From an uncultured Bacteroides sp. (GTDB lineage: Bacteria; Bacteroidota; Bacteroidia; Bacteroidales; Bacteroidaceae), in the NCBI GenBank assembly GCA_900544675.1, contig UQVZ01000008.1:1-64000 (forward strand): 64,000 nucleotides of DNA. The letters are read 5' to 3'. The notes under the pieces were generated by a model that worked only from the letters and a program-made list of their open reading frames with translations, ran no database searches and was not told the DNA's origin. Below, one piece after another: positions 1 to 8,400 of this stretch (within the stretch, counting starts at the first letter, position 1; the number at the start of each line of letters is the position of its first letter). Both the position numbers and the translations under genes were made by a program.

Positions 1-173
1 AGTTAAGTAGTTAAGAAGTTAAGTAGTTAAGAAGTTAAGTAGTTAAGAAGTTAAGTAGTTAAGAAGTTAAGGAGTTAAGTAGTTAAGCCAATACCTTTTC
101 TTTTTAGGGGTTATTGGTTTTCATTCGCTTTTCTAATGTCTTAACTCCTTAACTACTTAACTCCTTAACTACT
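1..173. repeat. Inverted pair of 8-bp tandem arrays at the addA 3' end
   Basis: Positions 1-87 are about eleven copies of an 8-bp unit of form NAGTTAAG, alternating TAGTTAAG and AAGTTAAG with one GAGTTAAG. Positions 140-173 carry about four copies of the complementary unit CTTAACTN. The two arrays can pair into a long stem whose loop (88-139) holds a smaller dyad, CCAATACC / GGTTATTGG. The TAA stop of the helicase gene lies inside the right array, so the array begins at the stop codon. The left array may continue beyond the window edge. It could act as a transcription terminator or be an intergenic repeat element; the sequence alone does not decide. Confidence 0.85.
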
Positions 174-3100
174 GATTGACACTTTCTCCAGCTCGTTTCC
201 GAATACGTACCACAAGTATCCTTCGATGTTCTTGTAGCCCATACCGCCGAGCAGGTCCATATATTCTCTCACTTGGTCGCGGTAAACCACTTTCTTCTTT
301 CCGAACTTGAAATCGACCACCACTACCTTTCCGCCTTTCATCATCACACGGTCGGGGCGGCGCGTCTGAAGCTCTCCGTCCGCGCCGGTATAGACGATGC
401 TGCATTCGTTGTATAGTTCCCAGCTTCCGTCGTACCAGTCTTTCACCTGCGGATTGCCCAGTGCCCGGCGTGCCAGCTTTTCGGTCTGACGTGCTTTTTC
501 TTCCGAGTCGAGCACTCCTTCGAAGGTAAGGCTGGCGATGGCCCCGGGCAGGTCGGCTTCGGTGGCGATGGAGGCGAATACCTGGTGAAGGAGCTGCCCC
601 TGACGGATGTAGCGTCCCTGTTCTTCCTCGTCGTCCGTCCCCCGGATGAAGTCGGCCGAGCGGTTCGATTGTTTGAACTCAATCGGCGTTTCGATAGACT
701 CCACCCGCACCGGCTGGCTTTGGGGGATAGCCGCCAAGGGGTTTTCAGAGCGTTTTTCCGCTTTTGCCTCCGAAGGGCATAGCGTGCCGTAGGTATAGGT
801 CCGGGGAGCGGTTCCGTCGGTTTCCTCGCTTGTGTCCCACACCTGGAGTCGGGGAGCCACTTCGGCAAGCAGTTCCGATACGGTGTTTTTCTGCCCCTCC
901 TTGCACCATACGATGAGGTTCTTGCAAGCCCGGGTAAATGCCACGTAGAGCAGGTTCAGGTTGTCTACCCATAGCTGGAGTCGTTCTTCCCGGTAGCTGT
1001 CCCGATAGACGGAGTCCGCCATTGCCGACGAGTAGTTCACCGGGACGATGTCCAGCTCGTTGAACGGGGCGCGGTCAGTTTCTTTCCCGCTCCCTGTCAC
1101 CGAGCACCATATCAGGTGATTGTTCGTTTCGTTCTCTATCTTCCAGTCGCAGAAGGGGAGCAGCACGGTGTGGAATTCCAGCCCTTTCGATTTGTGGATG
1201 GAAAGGATGCGGATGCCCTCTATCTCGCCCGAGGGGATGGTCTTTTCGTGCAGGTGTTCGTCCCAGTAGGCGATGAAGGCGGTCAGTTCGGACGAATGCT
1301 GCCTCATGTATTCGGTCACGGCGTCGTAGAAAGCGCAAAGGTAGGCGTCCTGGTGCGCTATGCGTTGCATGTCGAACAGCAGGAAGAGCGTTTCCAGCAG
1401 CTCGTAGAGAGGCATCAGGCGCAGTTCTTCCCGTCGGGCGGTGAAGGCCTCGGGCAGGTAGCGGTCGAGGTCGCCTTCCAGCAGCCGGCTCAGCTCCGCG
1501 TCGGTATGAAGGATTTCGCGCTGGTATGCCACCGCCAGGCGTGCGCCCGCTATGCGGTCGTCGGGCGCGACCAGATAGCGCAGCCCGTCCGTCATCATGC
1601 ACACCGCCAGCGAGGCGTCGAGGCGGAACGCTTCGTCCGAGACGATGCGGTAAGGAGTCTGTTTGTCGAAATAGTCGGCTATGGCGGGGATAGCCTTGTT
1701 TTTCCGCACCAGGATGGCGATGTCGTCGGTGTCCACCCCAGAGGCGATAAGGGTTTCCACTTGTGCGGCGAGTGCCTGCAAGGTGGCTTCGGCGTAGGGG
1801 CTTTCTTCCGTGTCGGAGAGGAACGTCAGGCTTACGAATCCCTGTTCGTCCCGTTTGGCGGTCTCCTGGCACACGTCGCTGTAGGCGTTCAGCAGCGGCA
1901 GGCAGGCGGTTCCCGTCTCGTCTTCGTAGCGCCGGTTCAAGGCGTTGCAGGCGGCGGTGAAAGCTTCGTTGTTGAAGCGGATGATGCGCGCCTCGCTCCG
2001 CCAGTTGGTTTTCAGGGTCAGTTCGCGGATGCGCAGGACAGGGTCGGAGCCCAGTCCCGCCAGGATTTTCCAGTCGCCGTTCCGCCAGCGGTAGATGCTC
2101 TGCTTGATGTCGCCCACTATCAGGCTTCCTTCCCGTTGCGAGAGGCTTTCTTCCAGCAGCAGGTGGAAGTTCTCCCATTGCATGCGCGAGGTGTCCTGAA
2201 ACTCGTCTATCATCACCGTGTCGATGGCGGTGCCTATCTTTTCGTAGACGAACGCCGCGTCGCCTTCGCGCATCAGGCTGTGCAGCAGGGCGTTGGTGTC
2301 CGACAGCAGGAAGCGGTTGTGCTGCTGGTTCTGCAGGCGCAGTTCCTCGTCGATGTGTGCCAGCAGGCGCAGGTTGTTCAGGTAGCGCAACGAGAGGTTG
2401 CACGAGTTCACGATGATGTTGTTCTTCGGGCGGAACTGTTCGGCTGTATGCAGCAGGGGCATCAGCTCGCTTGCGGCAAGGCTGAGGATGTCGGCACGGC
2501 GGGGCGAGGTGCGTGTAGCCCAGTTCTCTTGGCTTTCGAGGCACTTCTCTACGGTGGCGTTGCGGATGCTCTCCGAGAGGTTTCCCGCCTTCAGCTTGCC
2601 GAAGTAGCTCCCGATGCCCCGCGAGCCGTTCTTCAGGTCGGCAGGCGACAGCCCGTTCATCTCCAACACGCCGTCGAACTGTTCGGCGAATCCTTTCATC
2701 TCTTCCAGCGCGTCGCGCCGCAATGCTTCCACCTCTTTCCGGTACGTGGGGATAAATGCAGGGTCTGCCAGTTTGCGGCGCAGTCCGTCGCCTTTTTCGA
2801 TGTATCCCTCATCGAGGATGTTGCGTCCGAAAGCCTTGATTTCGCCCGATACATCCCAGCGTTTGTCGTCGGCTATGCGCTCATCGATGTATTCCAGCAG
2901 CCAGCCCAGCACGGGCGAGCGGCGGTCCAGTTTCTCTATCATCGCGTCTACGGCGTCCGACAGCACGTCGATGTTGTTCAGCTCCACCGTCATGTTGGCT
3001 CCCAGCTCCAGTTCGCGCGCCAGGTTGCGCAATACGGCTTGGAAAAACGAGTCAATGGTCTCGATGCGGAAGCGGCTGTAGTCGTGGATGATGTTGTGCA

Positions 3101-3389
3101 GCGCTTTCCGTGCCGCCGCGCGGACGGCGTTTTCGTCCCGTCCGCAGGCTTTCTTCAGTTCGGCAAGGTAGCTGTCCGACGACCGTAGCCCGTAGCCCAG
3201 CCCGTAGAGCTGTTCCAGGATGCGGCTTTTCATTTCGGCGGTCGCCTTGTTGGTGAAGGTCACTGCCAGGATGCGCCGGTAGGCGGCAGGGTCTTCAATC
3301 AGCTGCCTGATGTATTGCACGGCAAGGGTAAAGGTCTTTCCCGACCCGGCCGAGGCTTTATAGACTAATAGTTGCGGATATGCTGTCAT
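165..3389 (-). CDS. UvrD/RecB-family helicase-nuclease, AddA-like
   Basis: Probable large subunit of an AddAB/RecBCD-type double-strand-break resection enzyme: an ATP-dependent 3'-5' helicase with a nuclease domain. Superfamily 1 helicase motifs are intact: Walker A KASAGSGKTFTL near residue 11, Walker B DEFQDTSRMQW, motif III VGDIKQSIYRWRNGD, motif V SIHKSKGLEF and motif VI LYVAFTRACKN. The C-terminal 120 residues contain RPDRVMM followed by VVVVDFKFGK, the D...D-x-K core of a PD-(D/E)XK nuclease. At 1074 residues it is full length for the Bacteroidales family. The AddB-like partner is not in the window and may lie beyond position 1. Two TATCTTTG elements upstream suggest its own promoter. 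The stop codon falls inside an 8-bp repeat array. Confidence 0.93.
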   Translation of the reverse strand: MTAYPQLLVYKASAGSGKTFTLAVQYIRQLIEDPAAYRRILAVTFTNKATAEMKSRILEQLYGLGYGLRSSDSYLAELKKACGRDENAVRAAARKALHNIIHDYSRFRIETIDSFFQAVLRNLARELELGANMTVELNNIDVLSDAVDAMIEKLDRRSPVLGWLLEYIDERIADDKRWDVSGEIKAFGRNILDEGYIEKGDGLRRKLADPAFIPTYRKEVEALRRDALEEMKGFAEQFDGVLEMNGLSPADLKNGSRGIGSYFGKLKAGNLSESIRNATVEKCLESQENWATRTSPRRADILSLAASELMPLLHTAEQFRPKNNIIVNSCNLSLRYLNNLRLLAHIDEELRLQNQQHNRFLLSDTNALLHSLMREGDAAFVYEKIGTAIDTVMIDEFQDTSRMQWENFHLLLEESLSQREGSLIVGDIKQSIYRWRNGDWKILAGLGSDPVLRIRELTLKTNWRSEARIIRFNNEAFTAACNALNRRYEDETGTACLPLLNAYSDVCQETAKRDEQGFVSLTFLSDTEESPYAEATLQALAAQVETLIASGVDTDDIAILVRKNKAIPAIADYFDKQTPYRIVSDEAFRLDASLAVCMMTDGLRYLVAPDDRIAGARLAVAYQREILHTDAELSRLLEGDLDRYLPEAFTARREELRLMPLYELLETLFLLFDMQRIAHQDAYLCAFYDAVTEYMRQHSSELTAFIAYWDEHLHEKTIPSGEIEGIRILSIHKSKGLEFHTVLLPFCDWKIENETNNHLIWCSVTGSGKETDRAPFNELDIVPVNYSSAMADSVYRDSYREERLQLWVDNLNLLYVAFTRACKNLIVWCKEGQKNTVSELLAEVAPRLQVWDTSEETDGTAPRTYTYGTLCPSEAKAEKRSENPLAAIPQSQPVRVESIETPIEFKQSNRSADFIRGTDDEEEQGRYIRQGQLLHQVFASIATEADLPGAIASLTFEGVLDSEEKARQTEKLARRALGNPQVKDWYDGSWELYNECSIVYTGADGELQTRRPDRVMMKGGKVVVVDFKFGKKKVVYRDQVREYMDLLGGMGYKNIEGYLWYVFGNELEKVSISS

Positions 3390-3416
3390 ACGTTGTTAAT
3401 AAGTCAGTTTCTCTTG

Positions 3417-3488
3417 CAAAGATAGTCTTTTTCCGCTTAAAACCAAGTCGCCGTAGTGTGTCTTTTCTCTTTCTCGCAGACAAAGATA
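3417..3488 (-). promoter_or_regulatory. Two candidate -7 elements for the helicase-nuclease gene
   Basis: On the minus strand TATCTTTG occurs at 3417-3424 and again at 3481-3488. Both match the Bacteroides -7 consensus TAnnTTTG. The nearer one would give a leader of about 25 nt. I did not find a convincing -33 TTTG for either. Confidence 0.5.
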
Positions 3489-3641
3489 CGTTATCTTTTT
3501 CACGTGGCAATGGATTTGGAAGACACGAATGTAAAAATCTGTTAATAAAAACATAGGTATTTTCTATTTAGCATGCTTAATGCTTGAAAATAAATGTTTT
3601 ATGTCTATGCGAAAAGAGCGGTTTTATAGGCTTTTATCATA

Positions 3642-3840
3642 TTACGGCGTTACGGCGTTACAGCGTTACAGTTACTTTATCGGAAAAAGTCAGTTCGGCA
3701 TTGTATGAGTAATAACATATAGTATATTATATATATAATATATATTATATATATAATATAAATTTTATCTTCTTTTTTTCTAGCCTGATTGATTTCTTTT
3801 TTTACTTACTGTAACGCCGTAACGCTGTAACGCGTAACGG
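3642..3840. repeat. Inverted pair of TTACGGCG-type 8-bp arrays around an AT tract
   Basis: The left array (3642-3675) is TTACGGCG twice, then TTACAGCG and TTACAGTTAC. The right array (3809-3840) is the reverse complement type, CTGTAACG CCGTAACG CTGTAACG CGTAACGG. Between them, at about 3714-3765, lies a self-complementary tract of almost only A and T. Period 8, inverted orientation and a gene-free loop repeat the design at 1-173, though with a different unit. The tract could extrude a cruciform or mark a dispersed intergenic element. Confidence 0.8.
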
Positions 3841-4024
3841 CTTGAATGAATATAAATCATTTCGGAATTATGCAAGTTATAGATACGTTGCATTTATATG
3901 CATTAACTATGCAAAATAGTTTCACAGGCAATGGAATATAGTTTCGCCGCGCCGCGCATTTATATGGATTCTCATTGCCATTTTGTTGCCCGAACAGGTA
4001 AAAAAAGTGGTGTTTTTAATCACG

Positions 4025-4100
4025 CTGAGAGCCTGTTTCCTTGTTTATAATCCGTTGATTCTCAGTGCGTAAATCGGAGCGGATGGAAACAGGCTCTCAG
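4025..4100. repeat. 16-bp perfect inverted repeat with inner stem
   Basis: CTGAGAGCCTGTTTCC at 4025-4040 is the exact reverse complement of 4085-4100. Inside it ATCCG (4050-4054) can pair with CGGAT (4080-4084), giving a long interrupted stem-loop. It lies 136 bp beyond the stop codon of the second chromate transporter gene. No T-run follows the stem, so a simple intrinsic terminator is not clear. It may be a dispersed repeat element. Confidence 0.75.
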
Positions 4101-4236
4101 GGGAGCGTGCATTTCCGTTTATGCGGCATCGAAAACACCGGTATGACCCTTGCACAGTTCCCGATAATTGCTTATCTTAGCAGAGTGATTTTCTCTCTCT
4201 CGTTATAAATATAAGGGAAGGCGGCTCGCGTCCGCT

Positions 4237-4803
4237 TTACCCGTAGACCGCATAACCGACGGCTCCGCTCAACACAATCAGCAGGATGGGATTGACCTTG
4301 AAGCGGTAGGAGGCGATAAAGACGGCTATGAACAGCAATGCGCTGACGAGAATCTGCACGTCGCCCGTGCCGAAATTCTCGCCGTTCATCAGCACCAGCG
4401 CGGCGGCGGCCAGCAGCCCTACTACGCCCGGACGCAACCCGCTGAACACGGCAGCCACGGCGGGATGTTTCTGGTATTTGAGGAAGAAGCGGCTGATGAA
4501 TACCATCAGGATAAACGAAGGCAGCACCACGGCACCCGTAGTGATGATGGAGCCGAGGATGCCTATCGCGTGCGAATAGCCCGCATTGACCACCGCCGTA
4601 TAGCCTACGTAGGTGGCAGAGTTGATGCCGATAGGCCCCGGGGTCATCTGGCTGATGGCGATGATGTCGGTAAACTCGGTCGAGGTGAGCCAGGCGTGGC
4701 GGGTCACCACTTCGCCCTGTATCATGGAAATCATGGCGTAGCCTCCTCCGAACCCGAAGAGGCCAATTTTGAAGAATGCGTAGAAAAGTTGTAGGAAAAG
4801 CAT
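4237..4803 (-). CDS. chrA: Chromate transporter, half-size CHR protein (second of a pair)
   Basis: Inner-membrane protein of 188 residues with one CHR domain, half the length of classical two-domain ChrA. The N-terminal family signature FKIGLFGFGGGYAM is present, followed by MTPGPIGINSATYVG and about five hydrophobic segments. Short-chain CHR proteins usually work as heterodimers encoded by adjacent genes, and the preceding gene encodes the other half 22 bp upstream on the same strand. The family exports chromate in some proteobacteria. Here the true substrate is unknown, and an anaerobic gut organism may use it for another oxyanion. The gene is last in a probable run that begins with the hybrid sensor. 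Confidence 0.9.
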   Translation of the reverse strand: MLFLQLFYAFFKIGLFGFGGGYAMISMIQGEVVTRHAWLTSTEFTDIIAISQMTPGPIGINSATYVGYTAVVNAGYSHAIGILGSIITTGAVVLPSFILMVFISRFFLKYQKHPAVAAVFSGLRPGVVGLLAAAALVLMNGENFGTGDVQILVSALLFIAVFIASYRFKVNPILLIVLSGAVGYAVYG

Positions 4804-4825
4804 GTTTCGTTTTCGTTTTTATCGG

Positions 4826-5380
4826 TTAGTTGGACTTGTTTAATTTGTGCTGGATCCATCTTCCGTAGATGTATCCTCCCGCGCCGCTCAGGATGATGAC
4901 ATAGATGGGCGAGAAGCCCAGCAGCCAGATAAGCAGGGCGGACACGACGGGTATCCATGCGTTGTAGCGGTTGATGCGCGCCGACTTTGCCATCTTGAAC
5001 GTCGGGGCGGCTATCAGCGCCACCACGGCAGGGCGGATGCCCTTGAACACGCTCTCCACGGCGGGATATTGCTTGAATTGCTGGAAGAAGAGGGCGATGG
5101 CGAGGATGACCAGAAACGAGGGCAGGATGGTGCCCAGCGCCATCCAGAAGGCTCCCCAGAACTTGCGCAGCTTGTAGCCGATGAAGATGGCGATATTCAC
5201 GGCGAAAATGCCCGGCACGGTCTGTGCCAGCGCCATCAGGTCGAGAAAGTCTTCGCGGGTTATCCACTTCCGCTTGTCCACCAGTTCGTCCTCGATGAGG
5301 GGTACCATGGCATAGCCGCCTCCGATGGTGAACATCCCGATGCGGGTGAAAATGAGGAATGACTTGATGTAGAAATTCAT
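4826..5380 (-). CDS. chrA: Chromate transporter, half-size CHR protein (first of a pair)
   Basis: A second single-domain CHR membrane protein (184 residues), related to but distinct from its downstream neighbour. It has the N-terminal signature FTRIGMFTIGGGYAM and the second motif TVPGIFAVNIAIFIGYKL, then several membrane segments. The two halves are expected to assemble into one transporter with antiparallel or pseudo-symmetric topology. It starts 54 bp after the stop codon of the hybrid two-component regulator on the same strand, close enough for co-transcription. No reductase, metal-binding protein or resistance regulator of a classical chromate operon is nearby. Confidence 0.9.
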   Translation of the reverse strand: MNFYIKSFLIFTRIGMFTIGGGYAMVPLIEDELVDKRKWITREDFLDLMALAQTVPGIFAVNIAIFIGYKLRKFWGAFWMALGTILPSFLVILAIALFFQQFKQYPAVESVFKGIRPAVVALIAAPTFKMAKSARINRYNAWIPVVSALLIWLLGFSPIYVIILSGAGGYIYGRWIQHKLNKSN

Positions 5381-5434
5381 ATCGTTTTTTTGTTTTTGTT
5401 GTTGTCCGTTTTTGTTTTTTTCCGGTTGTTCCGG

Positions 5435-8400
5435 CTATGTTCCGCTTTGCGCCTTGAATACGCTGGGCGGCACGCCGTAAAACTTCTTGAACGTGTCGGC
5501 AAAGTATTTCGGGTCGGCAAATCCCATCCGGTCCGAAACTTCGGCTACGGTGTATTGCCGGCTTTTCAGTAGCGTGGCGGCTTCCTGCATGCGGATGTTG
5601 CGGATGAACTCGTTGGGCGCGATGCCCGTCAGCGCCTTTATCTTGTTGTAAAAGCTGGTTCGGCTCATGTTCATGCCCGCACACAGGGTGTCTACCGTAA
5701 GCTCGCCTCCCAGGCTTTGCTTGATAAGCGCGGTGACCTGGGTGATGAATTTTTCGTCCAGCCCCGTGGGGAGCGCGATGGCTTCTGCAGGCGGTTCCAT
5801 TTCCAGGGATGCCTGGCGCAGCTTCTTGCGTATCAGGGCGCGGTTCTCCAGCAGGTTGCCGACGTTGGCTTTCAGCACCGTCAGGTCGAAAGGCTTGACG
5901 ATGTACATGTCTGCCCGGGTCTGCAGGCCGCGCAGGATGTCTTCGCGCGTGGCGAGGGCGGTGAGCAAGATGACGGGTATGTGGCTGGTCTCGATGTCGC
6001 TTTTCAGGATGCCGCACATCTTTTCCCCGTCCATCACGGGCATCATCACGTCGGAGATAATCAGGTCGGGCTGCAGGGCGTGCACCTTGTCGAGCGCTTC
6101 CTGTCCGTTTTCGGCTTCCTCGGTGCGGCAGGTGTCCGCCAGGCTTTCCGCCAGGAACGAGCGCAGCCCCGCATTGTCTTCCACTATCAGAATCAGGGGC
6201 GCTTCGTCGCCCGCTTTTTGCCGGATGGCGGTGTGCGGCAGGGAGGCAGTCAGGTCGGGCTGCTCCTGTCCCGTGTCGGTCACTTCGTCGGGGATGCCTT
6301 CGGGGCGGTATTGGTAGTGCTCGTCGCGGATAGGGAAGCTCAGCGTGAATGTGGTGCCTGTGTTTTCGGCGCTGGAGAAGCTGATTCGCCCTTCGTGGTT
6401 GCGGATGAGGCGGTAGGTGAGCAGCATGCCGATGCCCGAGCCGGTAATCAGCTGGTTGGCGGCGTTCCGTCCGCGGAAAAGGAAGCGGAACAGCTTCTTC
6501 TGGTCTTCTTTGGGTATGCCGATGCCGGTATCGCTGATGTCCAGTGTCCAGCGGTTTTTGGTGCACCCGGCTTTCACCCGGATTTCCCCGCCCTGTGGCG
6601 TATACTTCAGGGCGTTGCTGATAAGGTTCCGCAGGATGGAGTCCATCTTGTTGCGGTCAATCCATACGTCCAGCGGGGCGGAGGTGCCGGTATAGTCCAG
6701 CCGGATGTGCTTTTGCCCGGCGTATGCCTCAAACTGCTTCAGGTAGCTTTGCAGGTACCGGTTCAGTTCGTAGCGCGACACGGTGGCTTGCGACCCGTAA
6801 TAGCTTTCTTTCTGGAAATTGATGAGGTTGTCGGCAAGGTCGGAAAGACTTTCCGTGTTCTGCAGGGCAAGGTTGAGGTTCGTCATTCCCTTCTCGCTCA
6901 GGTGTTCGTCTTTCTGTATCTCGCCCAGCGGCGCCTTGATCAGGGTCAGCGGGGTGCGTATGTCGTGGGCGGTATGGATGAAGAAGTTGATTTTTTCTTG
7001 CGAGACCCGTTTTTCGTGGCGGATGGTCTTGACGCGCACTACCAGGTAGGTAATGCCGATGATGGCCAGAGCATAGACCAGGAACGCCCAGAAGGTGAGC
7101 CACAAGGGACGGCCTATCAGGATGCGGATGGTGCGCTCTTCGATAGTTTGGTGACTATCGGTAAGGATGGCACGCACGCGCAGGGTATAGTTCCCCGGCG
7201 AGAGGTTGGTGTACTGTATCAGCCCGTCGGGCGAGAGGGGCGACCATTGGTCGTAGAACCCTTCCAGCTTCCAGCTGTAGGCTATGTCGGAGGGGTTGTC
7301 GAAATTGATGGACGACACGTTGAGCGAGAACGTGTTCTGGTTATAGTCCAGCTCGATTTGCGTAGTCTGGTCGAGCGGCAGGGAAAGGGGAGAGTCTTTC
7401 TCGTTCGCGTGTACCGTGCGGTACATGATTTGCAGGTCGGTGAACACCATCCGGTTATAAAATTCGTCGGGGAGGCGGATGCTGTCGGGCAGGACGATGG
7501 CGCCCTCGCTGCTCCCGAATATCATTTGCCCTTCGCGGCTATGGATGGCCGCGCCGGGATTGAAGCTGGCGGCAAGCAGTCCCTGCTCTTTGGTCCAGTT
7601 GATGAAGGCATCCGTACCGAGGTTGAGGAAGGTAATTCCGTTTTCGGTGCCGATGTACAGGTTCCCGTCGCGGTCGGGGGCGATGCTGTAAATGTTGTCG
7701 TTCTCCAGTCCGCTGTTCTCCGTATGGTAATGGCTGATGATTTTCCCTTGTCCGTCCGCCACGAAAAGCCCGTTGCCCGAGGTGCCGATGTAGGTATGTC
7801 CGTTTCCCGGATGGAAATAGGTGACGTTGATGCATCCCATTTCGCTTGTGGAGTCGAAGGGGCTGAGGGTGCCGCTCGGCTTGTCGAGGATGAACATACC
7901 GCCGATGGTGCCTATCCACAGGGTCCGTTCGTCTTTTTCCACAAGGGTGGTGACGGGATAATCGATGGTGTATTCCGTGGTTTCATGGGTGCGCACGTCG
8001 TGTGCCTTCAGCCGGTAGAATCCCCCGGTCCAGACCAGTCCTTCGCGGTCACGGTAGATGCAGCGGATGTATTTGTCGGGGCCTTCTTCGGGCGAGAATT
8101 TCCGTTGCTGGTGGAAGGTCACACGGTGTGTAGGCTTGTCTATCTGATAGATGCCCGACATGTATCCTCCTGCCAGGATGAGTCCGGGCTTCACCTCGCA
8201 AAGCGCCGTAAATATGCGGTTTTCGCTTTCGCCGGCAGCGTCTTTGCCGGTAGAGGTGAGGTAATTGGTCCATTGTTTGCGTCGGGTGTCGAAACAACTG
8301 ATTCCGTTGCTGGTGGCATACCAGATGTCGCCGTCCGCGTCTTCCAGAATGCCGTTGATGCAGTTGTTGGCAAGCGAGTTGGCATTGTTGGCGGAGTGCA

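Larger units (their letters stand above)
3390..4236. other. 847-bp AT-rich gene-free region
   Basis: No credible coding frame is present. The stretch holds the promoter of the helicase-nuclease gene, an inverted pair of 8-bp arrays around a long alternating AT tract (3642-3840), and a 16-bp perfect inverted repeat (4025-4100) downstream of the chromate transporter pair. The two neighbouring genes are on the same strand, so the region separates two transcription units. Confidence 0.8.

Noticed and set aside
1116..3188. Long plus-strand open frame (690 codons) opposite the helicase-nuclease gene
   Set aside because: It is the shadow of a GC-rich real gene, with His/Val/Arg-rich translation, no start context and no family features.
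3714..3765. Replication origin or DNA-unwinding element
   Set aside because: The AT tract has no DnaA boxes nearby and no dnaA, dnaN or parAB gene is in the window.
4025..4100. Invertible promoter of the Bacteroides capsule type
   Set aside because: The 44-bp loop is too short and holds no clear TTTG/TAnnTTTG promoter, and no capsule gene or recombinase is adjacent.
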